Source of the DNA: REEB76 sp049698775
GTDB taxonomy: Bacteria > Pseudomonadota > Gammaproteobacteria > Natronospirales > REEB76
NCBI GenBank assembly: GCA_049698775.1
Contig: JBAVYM010000009.1
Coordinates: forward strand, 15,616 to 79,615
Length of the DNA stretch: 64,000 nucleotides
Direction: 5' to 3'
This document shows positions 23,127-32,417 of the stretch, piece by piece. How positions within the stretch are numbered: the stretch's first letter is position 1; each line of letters begins with the position of its first letter. The notes under the pieces were generated by a model. It made no database searches. It was not told the origin of the DNA and worked only from the letters and a program-made list of their open reading frames with translations. Made by a program: the position numbers and the translations under genes.

Positions 23127-24443
23127 ATGTTCACCTACTACCTCGATCTGGCCCTGCGCAGCCTCAAGCGTACGCCGATCCTGACCGGCCTGATGGTGCT
23201 GGCGATTGGACTCGGCATCGGCGCCAGCATGACCATGATCACCGTGTTGCACGTGATGACGGACGATCCGCTGCCGGGACGCAGCGCGCATCTGTTTTAT
23301 CCCTACCTCGACCCGTTGCCGCTGAAATTCTCCACCGTGCCGATCGCTGCCGACCCGAGGAACAGCCTGACCTGGCCGGATGCGATGGCGCTGCTGCGCG
23401 CACATCGCGGCGTGCGGCAGGCGGCGATGTCGGGCGGCACCTTGCTGGACTGGCCGCAACGCACCGACCTGCAACCGTTCTACGTCGATGGCCGCTACAC
23501 CACGCCGGATTTCTTCGCGATGTTCAGAGTGCCGTTCGTCGCAGGCATCGGCTGGACGGATGCCGAGGAAAGCGCGCAGGCGAATGTTGTCGTGCTGGCC
23601 CAATCCCTGGCGCAAAAACTGTTCGGCACCGCGGATGCCGTGGGCCGCAGCGTACGGTTGGGCGACCACGACTATCGCGTGGTGGGCGTCATCAAGGACT
23701 GGATGCCCACGCCGATGTTCTACGCCGCGGCCGACGATTCCTTACAATATTCCGACGCCGACAAGTTCTTCTTGCCGCTGTCGGTGGCGGTGCAACGCAA
23801 ATTGTGGAGAAATGGCAATGTGTCGGGCTGGAGCGAGGATGGCGCACCCGACAATTTTCGTGACCCGAACACGAGCTGGCTGCAATTCTGGGTGCAACTT
23901 GATACCCCCGCGCAGGTCGCGGCCTATCGGCAATTCCTGGTCAACTATTCCGCGCAACAGAAGGCGCTCGGCCGTTTCCAGCGGCCGCCCACGAACGCGC
24001 GCTTGTTCAACCTGATGGGTTGGCTCAGTTATCAGAACCTGGTGCCCGACGACGTGTGGCTGCAACTGTGGCTGGCGCTGGGGTTCATGTTCGTGTGCAT
24101 GGTGAACATCGTGGCACTGTTGCTGGCAAAGTTCCTGCGCCGCAGCGGCGAGATCAGCATGCGCCGCGCCCTCGGCGCACGTAAACGCGACATCTTCCTG
24201 CAGTTCGGGATCGAATCAGCGCTGATCGGCATGGTCGGCGGCGTTTTGGGCTTCGCGATCGCGCAGATCGGTTTGTGGAGCATTCGGCAACGTCCCGATG
24301 ACTATGCGCATCTGGCCACGATGGATCCGGCGATGCTGTTCGGGACACTGGCGTTGGCCATCGTCGCCAGCGTGCTGGCCGGACTGTTGCCGGCATGGCG
24401 TGCGTGCCGGGTGCCCCCGGCGTTGCAACTGAAATCACTGTGA
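23127..24443 (+). CDS. ABC exporter permease, MacB/FtsX type (first)
   Basis: 438 residues. One N-terminal membrane helix (about 20-40), a large periplasmic MacB-PCD domain (about 45-290) with QANVVVLAQSLAQKLFGTAD and VGVIKDWMP, and three C-terminal helices of the FtsX family, the first preceding ISMRRALGARKRDIFLQFG. Such permeases work by mechanotransmission, coupling ATP hydrolysis to substrate movement through the adaptor. It starts 12 bases after the ATPase gene and is followed by a second, related permease. Confidence 0.9.
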   Translation: MFTYYLDLALRSLKRTPILTGLMVLAIGLGIGASMTMITVLHVMTDDPLPGRSAHLFYPYLDPLPLKFSTVPIAADPRNSLTWPDAMALLRAHRGVRQAAMSGGTLLDWPQRTDLQPFYVDGRYTTPDFFAMFRVPFVAGIGWTDAEESAQANVVVLAQSLAQKLFGTADAVGRSVRLGDHDYRVVGVIKDWMPTPMFYAAADDSLQYSDADKFFLPLSVAVQRKLWRNGNVSGWSEDGAPDNFRDPNTSWLQFWVQLDTPAQVAAYRQFLVNYSAQQKALGRFQRPPTNARLFNLMGWLSYQNLVPDDVWLQLWLALGFMFVCMVNIVALLLAKFLRRSGEISMRRALGARKRDIFLQFGIESALIGMVGGVLGFAIAQIGLWSIRQRPDDYAHLATMDPAMLFGTLALAIVASVLAGLLPAWRACRVPPALQLKSL

Positions 24444-24454
24444 GGGAAACGACG

Positions 24455-25687
24455 ATGGAAATCCGGCCGATCCTTTCCACGCTGCGCCGCCACCGTCTTA
24501 CCGCCGCATTACTTATATTGCAGGTCGCCTTCACCTGCGCGATCGTGTGCAACGTCACGTTCATGATTGTTCAGCGCGTGCAGCGGATTTCGCTGCCCAC
24601 CGGCATCGCCGAAAAGGAATTGTCGGTGATTCACGCGGCCGGTATCGGCAAGAACGAGAATCCGCAGGTGCGTCACGCGGAGGATGTGGCCGCGTTGCGC
24701 GCGATTCCGGGTGTCGAATCGGTGGTCGCGGTGAGCTTTCCGCTGCCGCTGGACAACAGCATGGACATGTACGGTGTGTGCCCCGATCTGGCGGCCATGC
24801 AGCGCGTGATGCAAACCATGTCAACCAAGGACACGGGCTGCCTGGAGTCCAGCGTGTACGACAGCTCGCCCGGATTGCTGCAAACGCTCGGGCTCGACCT
24901 GGTCGCCGGTCGCGATTTCCAGCCCGACGAGTACGTGACGGATCAAAAGAACGTCGCGGTCGTGATCATCAGCAGCGCGTCGGCGCAACAGTTGTATCCC
25001 GACCAGAACGCGTTGGGCAAGGAGATGTACATGGGCCCGAAGCACGTCGTGCGCGTCGTCGGCATCGTGAAAACATTGTTGAGTCCAGTTCTGCTGGGCA
25101 AAGGCACCGACTACGACACGATAATCTGGCCGCGACTGCCGCACGCCATGGACTACGTGCTGCGCAGTGCGCCGCAGGATCGCGCGCGAGTGCTGAGGGC
25201 TGCGTCCGTGACGTTGCTGAAACTCGACCCGAGCCGCCTCATCAATCGCGACCGCACAGAGACTTACGCGCACATTCGCGCGCGGTATTTCCAGCGCGAC
25301 CGCACCATGATCGGCCTGCTGATCGCCTCGGCGCTCGGACTGCTGTTCGTCTCCGCGCTGGGCATCACCGGACTGGCGAACTTCTGGGTGCAGCAGCGCA
25401 CGCACAGCATCGGCATCCGCCGCGCGTTGGGCGCAACCCGCGGCGACATCCTGCGTTACTTCCAGACCGAGAACTTCCTGATCGTCAGCGGCGGTATCGT
25501 GCTTGGCATCATATTGGCGGTGGCATTGAACCTGACCCTGATGCAGCACTACGAACTGCCGCGCTTGCCATTGTGGTATTTACCGGTCGGCGCGCTGGTG
25601 CTGTGGCTGCTGGGGCAACTTGCGGTGCTGGCGCCTGCGCTGCACGCTTCGCACGTGCCTCCGGCCACTGCCACACGCTCCGCATAA
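24455..25687 (+). CDS. ABC exporter permease, MacB/FtsX type (second)
   Basis: About 410 residues, built like its neighbour: an N-terminal helix (AALLILQVAFTCAIVCNVTF), a periplasmic domain with Cys in YGVCPDLAAM and DTGCLESS, and an FtsX module with IGIRRALGATRGDILRYFQTEN. Two different permeases with one ATPase suggest a heterodimeric exporter. The start at 24455 has GAGGGA ten bases upstream; the longer frame to 24395 overlaps the previous gene heavily and is rejected. Confidence 0.9.
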   Translation: MEIRPILSTLRRHRLTAALLILQVAFTCAIVCNVTFMIVQRVQRISLPTGIAEKELSVIHAAGIGKNENPQVRHAEDVAALRAIPGVESVVAVSFPLPLDNSMDMYGVCPDLAAMQRVMQTMSTKDTGCLESSVYDSSPGLLQTLGLDLVAGRDFQPDEYVTDQKNVAVVIISSASAQQLYPDQNALGKEMYMGPKHVVRVVGIVKTLLSPVLLGKGTDYDTIIWPRLPHAMDYVLRSAPQDRARVLRAASVTLLKLDPSRLINRDRTETYAHIRARYFQRDRTMIGLLIASALGLLFVSALGITGLANFWVQQRTHSIGIRRALGATRGDILRYFQTENFLIVSGGIVLGIILAVALNLTLMQHYELPRLPLWYLPVGALVLWLLGQLAVLAPALHASHVPPATATRSA

Positions 25688-25775
25688 GGCTGTTTATGCC
25701 GCAGGAAAACCCTTAGACTTCAGTCAGCCTGACCGGCACCGGTCACACACTTCCGGTTGCGAATTCGGGGTTTGC

Positions 25776-27113
25776 ATGGCGACCATCCTGATTATTGACG
25801 ACAACCGCGCCATCGGCCAGGCATTGACGGTATTGCTCGACTTGCACGGTCTCGGCACCTTGAGCGCGGTTTCGCCCGCGGAAGGACTCACGATGCTGGA
25901 ACGCGAAGCCGTGGACCTCGTGATCCAGGACATGAACTTCACCGGCAGCGACACCTCCGGCCGTGAAGGCGCTGCCTTGTTTGCCGAGATTCGCCGCCGC
26001 GACCCGGACCTGCCCATCATCCTGCTGACTGCCTGGACCCATCTCGAACATGCCGTGGAACTGGTCAAGGCCGGCGCAGCGGACTATCTCGCCAAACCCT
26101 GGGACGACGACAAGCTCATCACCACGCTGAAAAACCTGCTGCAACTGGGTGGCTTGCAACGTGAGCATCGCCGCACACACGCAGCGCGACAGGTAGCACG
26201 TCGCAAGCTGGCGGAAAGTTTCGATCTGTGCGGCATTGTTTATGAAAGCGATGCCATGCAGCAGGTGGTCAGTATCGCCACCCAGGTTGCGCATGCGGAT
26301 GTGCCGGTAATCTTGACCGGCGCCAGTGGCGTGGGCAAGGAGAAGATCGCCGACATCCTCCAGATAAACTCTGCGTGCAAAAACGGGCCTTACATAAAAG
26401 TGAACATGGGCGCATTGCCGGCCGAACTGATGGAGAGCGAATTGTTCGGCAACGAGGTCGGTGCATTCACCGGCGCGCAGAGAGCGCGCGCCGGACGTTT
26501 CGAGGCGGCTGACAACGGCACCCTGTTCCTTGACGAGATTGGTACGCTGCCCCCGGCCGGGCAGATCAAACTGCTGCGGGTTCTTCAGACCGGCGAATTC
26601 GAACGGCTCGGTAGCAACCAGACCCGACACACGCGGGTACGCATCATCACCGCCACCAACAGCGATCTGCGCGCGGCCATCGCCGCCGGAAGTTTTCGCG
26701 AAGATCTGTATTACCGTCTGAACGTGATCGAGATCCATGTGCCGCCTCTGGCTGAACGACGTGAAGACATCCTGCCGCTGGCACGCGCATTTCTCGGCAG
26801 CACTCACCAATTGAGCCGGGAAGCCGAACAGGCGCTCGCTGAGCACGACTGGCCGGGCAATGTGCGCGAATTGCAGAACTGCATGAGGCGTGCCGTGTTG
26901 TTGAGTGACAGCACGCAAATTACACCGCAGGCGCTGGGGCTGGTGGATGACGCCGTGACTGGCGCCAAATCCGCAAAAGAGCCCTCGCGCGCAGATATCG
27001 AAACCGCGTTGACGCGTCATGCCGGCGTGATCGCATCGGCGGCGCAGGAACTCGGCTTGAGCCGCCAGGCACTGTATCGCCGCATGGAAAAGTTCGGCAT
27101 CGGCAAGACGTGA
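25776..27113 (+). CDS. Sigma-54 dependent response regulator (NtrC family)
   Basis: 445 residues. Receiver domain with acidic DD near residue 9 and phospho-Asp52 (LVIQDMNFTG); AAA+ domain with Walker A GASGVGKE, the sigma-54 contact loop GAFTGA (intact in GNEVGAFTGAQ), Walker B TLFLDEIG and the arginine-bearing sensor segments; and a Fis-type HTH at the end (IASAAQELGLSRQALYRRM). It should activate RpoN promoters. It follows the permeases by 88 bases and overlaps the kinase gene, so it probably acts on the sigma-54 promoter at 20807. Confidence 0.93.
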   Translation: MATILIIDDNRAIGQALTVLLDLHGLGTLSAVSPAEGLTMLEREAVDLVIQDMNFTGSDTSGREGAALFAEIRRRDPDLPIILLTAWTHLEHAVELVKAGAADYLAKPWDDDKLITTLKNLLQLGGLQREHRRTHAARQVARRKLAESFDLCGIVYESDAMQQVVSIATQVAHADVPVILTGASGVGKEKIADILQINSACKNGPYIKVNMGALPAELMESELFGNEVGAFTGAQRARAGRFEAADNGTLFLDEIGTLPPAGQIKLLRVLQTGEFERLGSNQTRHTRVRIITATNSDLRAAIAAGSFREDLYYRLNVIEIHVPPLAERREDILPLARAFLGSTHQLSREAEQALAEHDWPGNVRELQNCMRRAVLLSDSTQITPQALGLVDDAVTGAKSAKEPSRADIETALTRHAGVIASAAQELGLSRQALYRRMEKFGIGKT

Positions 27114-28426
27114 AACTGCACCAATCCCTTGAAGGCAAGTTCGCATTGCTCACCGGCGTGCTGGTATTGGCAGCGATCCTGATCGCCGCATTCCTGTTCC
27201 GATTATTTGACTCGTTTGCCACCAGTTTGGTCATCTCGCTGCTTGTGATGCTGCCCATCCTCATTTACGCGGTACGCCGCTTCATGCAGCCGATATACCG
27301 CATGCTCACGGCACTCGGTAACGGCGTGTCCAGTTTCAAGGACGGCGATTTCAGCCTCAGCCTGAACGCGACGCGCGAAGATGAACTCGGCGAACTGGCA
27401 CACCAATACAATCAGATGGGGGAGATACTGCGCCAGGAGCGCTATAACCTTTATCAGCGTGAATTGCTGCTTGATACCGTGATCCAGAACACACCTTGGG
27501 CGCTGCTGCTCACCAACGCCGGCGAGCGGGTGATTTACAGCAACATCGCCGCACGCCAGTTGTTCAATGCCGGGCGTAAGCTGGAAGGCCATAGCCTTGC
27601 AAAGCTGTTGGAACAAGCCCCAAAGGCGATGCAAGAAGCGGTTACGGGTGATAACGACGGCATGTTCAGTGTGCGCAACAAGGAAGAGGAAGAAATCTAT
27701 TACCTCAGCCGCGAACGCTTCACCTTGAATGCACAGCCACACCATTTGTACATCTTCAAACAGCTCACCCGGGAACTGAACCGTCAGGAAGTGGCTGTAT
27801 GGAAAAAGGTAATCCGCGTCATCAGCCATGAACTCAATAATTCGCTGGCACCGATCTCGTCGCTGGCGCATTCCGGGCAGCTCCTGGCAGGACAGCCGGA
27901 TTCCGTGAAGCTCAGGAACGTGTTCGGAAACATTGAGGAACGCACCACCCACCTCAAGAAATTCATAGACGGGTATGCGCGCTTTGCCAAACTGCCGTCG
28001 CCGCAGATCGCGCTGGTGGACTGGACGCCGTTTATCGCCTCGCTGCATGCGCTCATACCCTTCACGCTGCGCGGAGGCCTGCCCGGGCAGCCCGCACATT
28101 TCGATCCGGCGCAACTCCAGCAGGCGCTCATCAATCTGCTCAAGAATGCCCACGAATCCGGCTCGCCGCCGGCAGCGGTCACGCTCGGCGTGCGCCAAAA
28201 CGCGGAAGGTGTGCGGCTCGACATCAGCGATGCGGGGCCGGGTATGGCACCCGAGGTGCTCGAACAATCGCTGCTGCCATTCTATTCGACCAAGCAGTCC
28301 GGCTCGGGCTTGGGATTGCCCTTGTGCCGCGAGATCGTGGAAGCGCACGGTGGGCGTATTAGCGTTGCCAATCGCGCGCAAGGCGGATTGACCGTAAGCA
28401 TCTGGTTGCCGGCGCCTGCACCGTAA
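27110..28426 (+). CDS. Sensor histidine kinase (NtrY-like), partner of the sigma-54 regulator
   Basis: 438 residues from GTG 27110, overlapping the regulator stop (GTGA). Two N-terminal membrane helices with a very short periplasmic loop, a HAMP-like linker, a PAS domain (about 115-200), then the H-box VISHELNNSLAPISS with His240, N-box LINLLKNAHES, G1 DAGPGM and G2 GSGLGLPL. With almost no periplasmic domain it probably senses a membrane or intracellular signal, as kinases of antimicrobial-responsive exporters do. Signal unknown. Confidence 0.92.
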   Translation: MKLHQSLEGKFALLTGVLVLAAILIAAFLFRLFDSFATSLVISLLVMLPILIYAVRRFMQPIYRMLTALGNGVSSFKDGDFSLSLNATREDELGELAHQYNQMGEILRQERYNLYQRELLLDTVIQNTPWALLLTNAGERVIYSNIAARQLFNAGRKLEGHSLAKLLEQAPKAMQEAVTGDNDGMFSVRNKEEEEIYYLSRERFTLNAQPHHLYIFKQLTRELNRQEVAVWKKVIRVISHELNNSLAPISSLAHSGQLLAGQPDSVKLRNVFGNIEERTTHLKKFIDGYARFAKLPSPQIALVDWTPFIASLHALIPFTLRGGLPGQPAHFDPAQLQQALINLLKNAHESGSPPAAVTLGVRQNAEGVRLDISDAGPGMAPEVLEQSLLPFYSTKQSGSGLGLPLCREIVEAHGGRISVANRAQGGLTVSIWLPAPAP

Positions 28427-28577
28427 TCGCGCTTGGACAAACTGGAACGCACGGCAGTCCGGAATACCGTCAGCAAGCCATCGCATGGCTCTCTTACTGC
28501 TACCTCACCCGCCTGTAGGAAAAGTGGGGCGAGAGGAAACGATGCATCATCTCACCCGACGCACTTGAGGTTTTAAT

Positions 28578-29081
28578 ATGCACGTCAGCTATAAGACAAC
28601 ATTTGCCGCCGTACTTTATGGTGGCTTTATTGCAGGCACCATTGATATCGGGGCCGCGTCGCTCATCAACTGGCTCAGTCCCGTGGTCATCCTGCATGCG
28701 ATCACCAGCGGCCTGCTGGGTGCAGACTCGTTCCGTGCGGGTGCATCCGCCGCGCTGCTGGGATTGCTTCTGCAATGGGCCATGTCGCTGGTAATCGCGG
28801 CGATCTTCGTGTTCGCGGCGCACGCGCTACCCTGGTTGAAACGCCATTGGATGCCAGCCGGATTGATGTACGGCGTGGTGATTTTCTTTGTCATGAACTA
28901 CATGGTGGTGCCGTTGTCCGCCGCGTCGTTCAAAGCGCATCACTTTGGAGCCACGAAATTCGTAGAGAATCTGCTGGCCATGCTGCTGTTTGGCCTGATT
29001 GTGGCATTCTGTGCATGCCGGCTTCTTTCTGGAAATAAAACTGCGAAACCTGCTTATACCGCTGCCAGCGAAGACGACTGA
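28578..29081 (+). CDS. Integral membrane protein, four helices
   Basis: 167 residues with four predicted membrane segments (near residues 10-32, 58-80, 92-112 and 133-150) and an acidic tail. The pattern resembles small YagU/DUF1440-like membrane proteins, but I cannot assign a family firmly. It follows the kinase gene after 150 bases and is convergent with the fructosamine kinase gene. Function unknown. Confidence 0.7.
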   Translation: MHVSYKTTFAAVLYGGFIAGTIDIGAASLINWLSPVVILHAITSGLLGADSFRAGASAALLGLLLQWAMSLVIAAIFVFAAHALPWLKRHWMPAGLMYGVVIFFVMNYMVVPLSAASFKAHHFGATKFVENLLAMLLFGLIVAFCACRLLSGNKTAKPAYTAASEDD

Positions 29082-29088
29082 ATCCGCG

Positions 29089-29973
29089 TCAGGTGCTCAA
29101 CTCCGACAGCAATCGCACCATCAATTGCTGCGCCTGATCGAGATAATTCACGCCGAAAAAATTGAGGTGATTCAGCACGTGATAGAGGTTGTAGAGATCG
29201 CGGCGCGTTTGGTACCCAGCGTCCAGCGGCCACACGCCGTTGTAGGCAGCGTAAAATTCCGGCGCGAAGCCGCCGAACAATTCGGTCATGGCAATATCCG
29301 CCTCGCGGTCGCCGTAATATATCGCTGGATCGAATATCACCGGTTCGCTATTGTCCAGCGCGCCCCAGTCGCCGCCCCATAGATCACCGTGCAGCAGTGA
29401 AACTTGCGGTATGTAACCTGCAAAAAGTGCCGGCAGCGTTTCCATGAGCCGCGCGCCTTGTTCCTGCAATTCGCCGCGATAACCGTTTTCAGCCGCCAGA
29501 CGCAGTTGAAAACCAAGGCGGTGATCGCGGAAGAACTTTACCCAATCATCCGTTGGCCAGTTGAACTGTGGCGTGGCGCCGATAAAATTGTTGCGCCGCC
29601 ATCCGAAACGCTCGCCAAGGCAGCGGTGCTGCCGGGCGAGTTGTTCACCCAGTTTCGCGGCGGCGGGTGCGTTCTTGGTACTGAACGCCAGCCACTCCAT
29701 GAGCAGATAGGCTTCGCCGTCGCACGCTTCCGCCGCCAGTACCTGCGGCACGCGTACCGCGCCACATTGTGTTAGCGCCCGCAGCCCGTCGGCTTCGGCG
29801 ATCAGCATCTGCGGATCGTCTGCCGTAGTCTTCACGCACCAGCCCATATCGGCGGATTGCACCTGCCACAGCGCGCCGCCCACCCCGCGACCCCTCGCCT
29901 TCCAGCGGAACGGCCCGGGATGCTCGGCACCTAAAAGACGCTCAACAATCGCGTGGGTTCCTGCGTCGGACAT
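29089..29973 (-). CDS. Fructosamine kinase family protein
   Basis: 294 residues with the aminoglycoside phosphotransferase-like fold: GVGGALWQVQSADMGWCVKT (nucleotide-binding strands), LLMEWLAF hinge, NNFIGATPQFNWPTDDWVKF (family-specific), HGDLWGGDWG catalytic loop and the metal-binding FDPAIYYGDREADIAM. Family members phosphorylate fructosamine or ribulosamine adducts so that glycated proteins can be repaired. The start at 29973 is chosen because the upstream frame overlaps the HNH gene and is not protein-like. Confidence 0.9.
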   Translation of the reverse strand: MSDAGTHAIVERLLGAEHPGPFRWKARGRGVGGALWQVQSADMGWCVKTTADDPQMLIAEADGLRALTQCGAVRVPQVLAAEACDGEAYLLMEWLAFSTKNAPAAAKLGEQLARQHRCLGERFGWRRNNFIGATPQFNWPTDDWVKFFRDHRLGFQLRLAAENGYRGELQEQGARLMETLPALFAGYIPQVSLLHGDLWGGDWGALDNSEPVIFDPAIYYGDREADIAMTELFGGFAPEFYAAYNGVWPLDAGYQTRRDLYNLYHVLNHLNFFGVNYLDQAQQLMVRLLSELST

Positions 29974-30038
29974 AAACGGAAGCTTAAACGAAAACGGGCG
30001 CAGTGCGCCCGGTTCATCGTCGGTTCGCCAGTAAGGGT

Positions 30039-30653
30039 TCAGGCAAGCAACTGTTTCACTCTGAGATGCAACGGACTCGAACGCGGGAAATGCGCCAGCA
30101 GGAATTCCATCTGGTCGGCGAGGATGCGCCGGCCTTTGAGGAAAATGTACTCGGCGTAATTGGGGGTGAACGGCACCGCCAGCAACTGCATGCCGGATCC
30201 CTCCGGCGTGCGACCGGCCTTGTGGTTGTTGCAGCGCTTGCAAGCCGTAACCACGTTGTTCCAGGTATCGGTGCCGCCGCGGCTCAGGGGCGTCACGTGT
30301 TCGCGCGACAGATCGTGCGCGGAAAACCGCTGGCCGCAGTACATGCACAGATTGGCGTCACGCCTGAACAGTGTGTGGTTGTTGAGCGGCGGCACGTAAT
30401 GTTCGCGCGCCTTGGCGAGCGCGTGGTTGTTGCCGTAAGTCGCAATGATGGAATTGACTTCGACCACGCTCTGCCGGCCGGTTTTAGCGCTGATGCCGCC
30501 GTGCAGACAATACAGCAGCGTGCCGCAGCCATAGGCTACCTGTTCGAGGTAATACAGCCTGACGGCATCCTCATAGCCGATCCACTCGAGCGGCATACCC
30601 GCCGCATCGGTGCGCAACACTTCTTGGGATAGATCGTACACGGACAGTTCCAC
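30039..30653 (-). CDS. HNH endonuclease
   Basis: 204 residues. The zinc/HNH module lies at about 100-150: CMYCG (Cys103, Cys106), SREHVTPLSRGG with His119, WNNVVTACKRCNN (Asn, Cys138, Cys141) and HKAGRTP. The long N-terminal region is shared with stand-alone chromosomal HNH proteins of proteobacteria whose role is unclear. No restriction or phage genes are next to it. It is divergent from pntAA. Confidence 0.88.
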   Translation of the reverse strand: MELSVYDLSQEVLRTDAAGMPLEWIGYEDAVRLYYLEQVAYGCGTLLYCLHGGISAKTGRQSVVEVNSIIATYGNNHALAKAREHYVPPLNNHTLFRRDANLCMYCGQRFSAHDLSREHVTPLSRGGTDTWNNVVTACKRCNNHKAGRTPEGSGMQLLAVPFTPNYAEYIFLKGRRILADQMEFLLAHFPRSSPLHLRVKQLLA

Positions 30654-30835
30654 AGCGCCACTAAGCGGCGGATGTTATTACAGAAATCACCTTAAAATGC
30701 AACGATAAGTCGTTCCGGGAACATATCTTACTCCGGTCGCAGTGGCAAAAACCGGGGTCCGCGCCTACACTTCACGCAGTCAACGGGTATCCACGGACCG
30801 CGCCGGACGCCGCGCGGCGGCTTAACGAGAACAAC

Positions 30836-31960
30836 ATGGCCATCCAGCTATTCATTCCCAAAGAACAGGCTGCCGGCGAACGCCGGGTGGCGCTTTGCCC
30901 GCCGGTGGCCGTCAAACTCAAGTTGCTGGGCGTGGAGCTGCTGTTGGAATCCGGTGCGGGTTTGGCGGCCGGTTTTCCCGATAGCCTGTTTCCAGACGCA
31001 CGTTTGGTGAGCGCCGCTGACGGCGCGGCGGCGGCCGACGTGGTGTTCAAATTCTTGGCGCCGCTGCCGGCGAACATCGCGCACATGCAAGCAGGTTCCG
31101 TGCTGATCGGCCTGCTCAATCCGCACCGCAATCTCGACGCCGTAAAAGCGCTACGCGATCGCAAAGTCACCAGCTTCGCCATGGAACTGGTGCCGAGAAT
31201 TTCCCGTGCCCAAGCGATGGATGCGCTCTCCTCGCAGGCCGCCGCGGCCGGTTACAAGGCCGCGCTCATCGCCGCGGAAAAACTCGGCCGCTTCTTCCCC
31301 ATGCTCACCACCGCCGCTGGCACGATGCGGCCGGCAAAAGTGCTGGTGATCGGCGCGGGCGTGGCCGGTTTGCAGGCGATTGCCACCGCGCGGCGGCTGG
31401 GCGCGATGGTCGAGGGTTACGACGTGCGCGCGGCGGCGCGTGAACAGGTGGAATCGCTGGGCGCGAAGTTCGTGGACACCGGCGTATCCGCGGAAGGCGT
31501 GGGCGGCTATGCACGCGAATTGACGGCTGAAGAAAAACAGAAACAGCAGGACGCACTGGCGAAGCACATCGCCCAGGCCGATGCGGTCATTACTGCCGCC
31601 GCGGTTCCGGGCCGGGCCGCACCACGCATCATTACTAGAGCGATGGTGGACGCCATGAAACCCGGCTCCGTCATCGTGGACCTGGCGGCCGAATCCGGCG
31701 GCAATTGCGAATTGACCAAGCCCGGCGAAGACGTGCAGCACGGACACGTACTGGTGAGCGGTCCGCTGAACCTGCCGAGCCTGCTTGCAGAACACGCGAG
31801 CGACATGTACGCCCGCAACCTGCTGAATTTCTTTACGCCGCTGGTAAAGGACGAGAAGCTGACCATAGACTGGAACGACGAGGTCTATGCCAAAAGCGTA
31901 TTGACCCACGACGGCGTGATCAAACACGAGCCGACGAGGAAATTAATCGAGGGTAATTAG
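30836..31960 (+). CDS. pntAA: NAD(P) transhydrogenase subunit alpha, part 1
   Basis: 374 residues, the soluble NAD(H)-binding dI domain: the N-terminal alanine-dehydrogenase-like half (IQLFIPKEQAAGERRVALCP), the Rossmann glycine motif VLVIGAGVAGLQAI and the mobile-loop region, ending before any membrane helix. This is the split alpha1 subunit of the three-gene form of proton-translocating transhydrogenase, which makes NADPH from NADH using the proton gradient. pntAB and pntB follow. Confidence 0.94.
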   Translation: MAIQLFIPKEQAAGERRVALCPPVAVKLKLLGVELLLESGAGLAAGFPDSLFPDARLVSAADGAAAADVVFKFLAPLPANIAHMQAGSVLIGLLNPHRNLDAVKALRDRKVTSFAMELVPRISRAQAMDALSSQAAAAGYKAALIAAEKLGRFFPMLTTAAGTMRPAKVLVIGAGVAGLQAIATARRLGAMVEGYDVRAAAREQVESLGAKFVDTGVSAEGVGGYARELTAEEKQKQQDALAKHIAQADAVITAAAVPGRAAPRIITRAMVDAMKPGSVIVDLAAESGGNCELTKPGEDVQHGHVLVSGPLNLPSLLAEHASDMYARNLLNFFTPLVKDEKLTIDWNDEVYAKSVLTHDGVIKHEPTRKLIEGN

Positions 31961-31965
31961 AAATG

Positions 31966-32112
31966 TTTTCGGCCTCTCAAACGCCGCAGATTTTGTCATC
32001 TGGCAAGGCGCGGACGGCCGAGAAACCGGAGTGTACACGGCAGTACATGAGGATTTCGAGGCCAGCCGCAACGCCGACAGAGGACAAAAGATCAAGTTTG
32101 AGAGGTCGAAAA
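31966..32112. repeat. 147-bp element with 17-bp terminal inverted repeats inside the pnt operon
   Basis: TTTTCGGCCTCTCAAAC (31966-31982) and GTTTGAGAGGTCGAAAA (32096-32112) are inverse with one mismatch and enclose 113 bases without a gene. AAATG flanks or ends both sides. The right arm contains GAGAGG six bases before the pntAB ATG, and its last base is the A of that ATG. It resembles a MITE or a large intercistronic hairpin. Confidence 0.7.
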
Positions 32113-32417
32113 TGATTAGCGGATTCCTAGCATTATATATTTTCATGCTCGCCGCCTTCACCGGTTACGAGGTGATTTCGCGCGTGCCGGTGATCCTGCA
32201 CACGCCGCTCATGTCAGGCTCGAATTTCGTGCACGGCATCGTGCTGGTGGGCGCCATGGTGGCGCTCGGCAATGCGCACACCACCGCGGAACAGGTCATT
32301 GGTTTCATCGGCGTGCTGCTCGCGGCCGGCAACGTGGTCGGCGGTTACGTGTCCACCGAGCGCATGCTGGCCATGTTCAAGACCAGCGAGAAAAAGAAAC
32401 CGGAAAGCCGCGCATGA
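32112..32417 (+). CDS. pntAB: NAD(P) transhydrogenase subunit alpha, part 2
   Basis: 101 residues with three membrane helices, the alpha2 part of the dII proton channel (MISGFLALYIFMLAAFTGYE, FVHGIVLVGAMVALGNA, VIGFIGVLLAAGNVVGGYVSTERML). The ATG at 32112 is fixed by the start conserved in the family and by GAGAGG upstream. The frame is open further upstream, but that part is the inverted-repeat element. The stop overlaps the pntB start (ATGA). Confidence 0.93.
   Translation: MISGFLALYIFMLAAFTGYEVISRVPVILHTPLMSGSNFVHGIVLVGAMVALGNAHTTAEQVIGFIGVLLAAGNVVGGYVSTERMLAMFKTSEKKKPESRA

Noticed and set aside
28578..29081. Holin or phage membrane protein
   Set aside because: Four helices and no lysis or phage genes nearby; left as an unassigned membrane protein.
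30039..30653. HNH gene as part of a restriction or homing system
   Set aside because: No methyltransferase, intron, intein or phage terminase near it; it fits stand-alone chromosomal HNH proteins.
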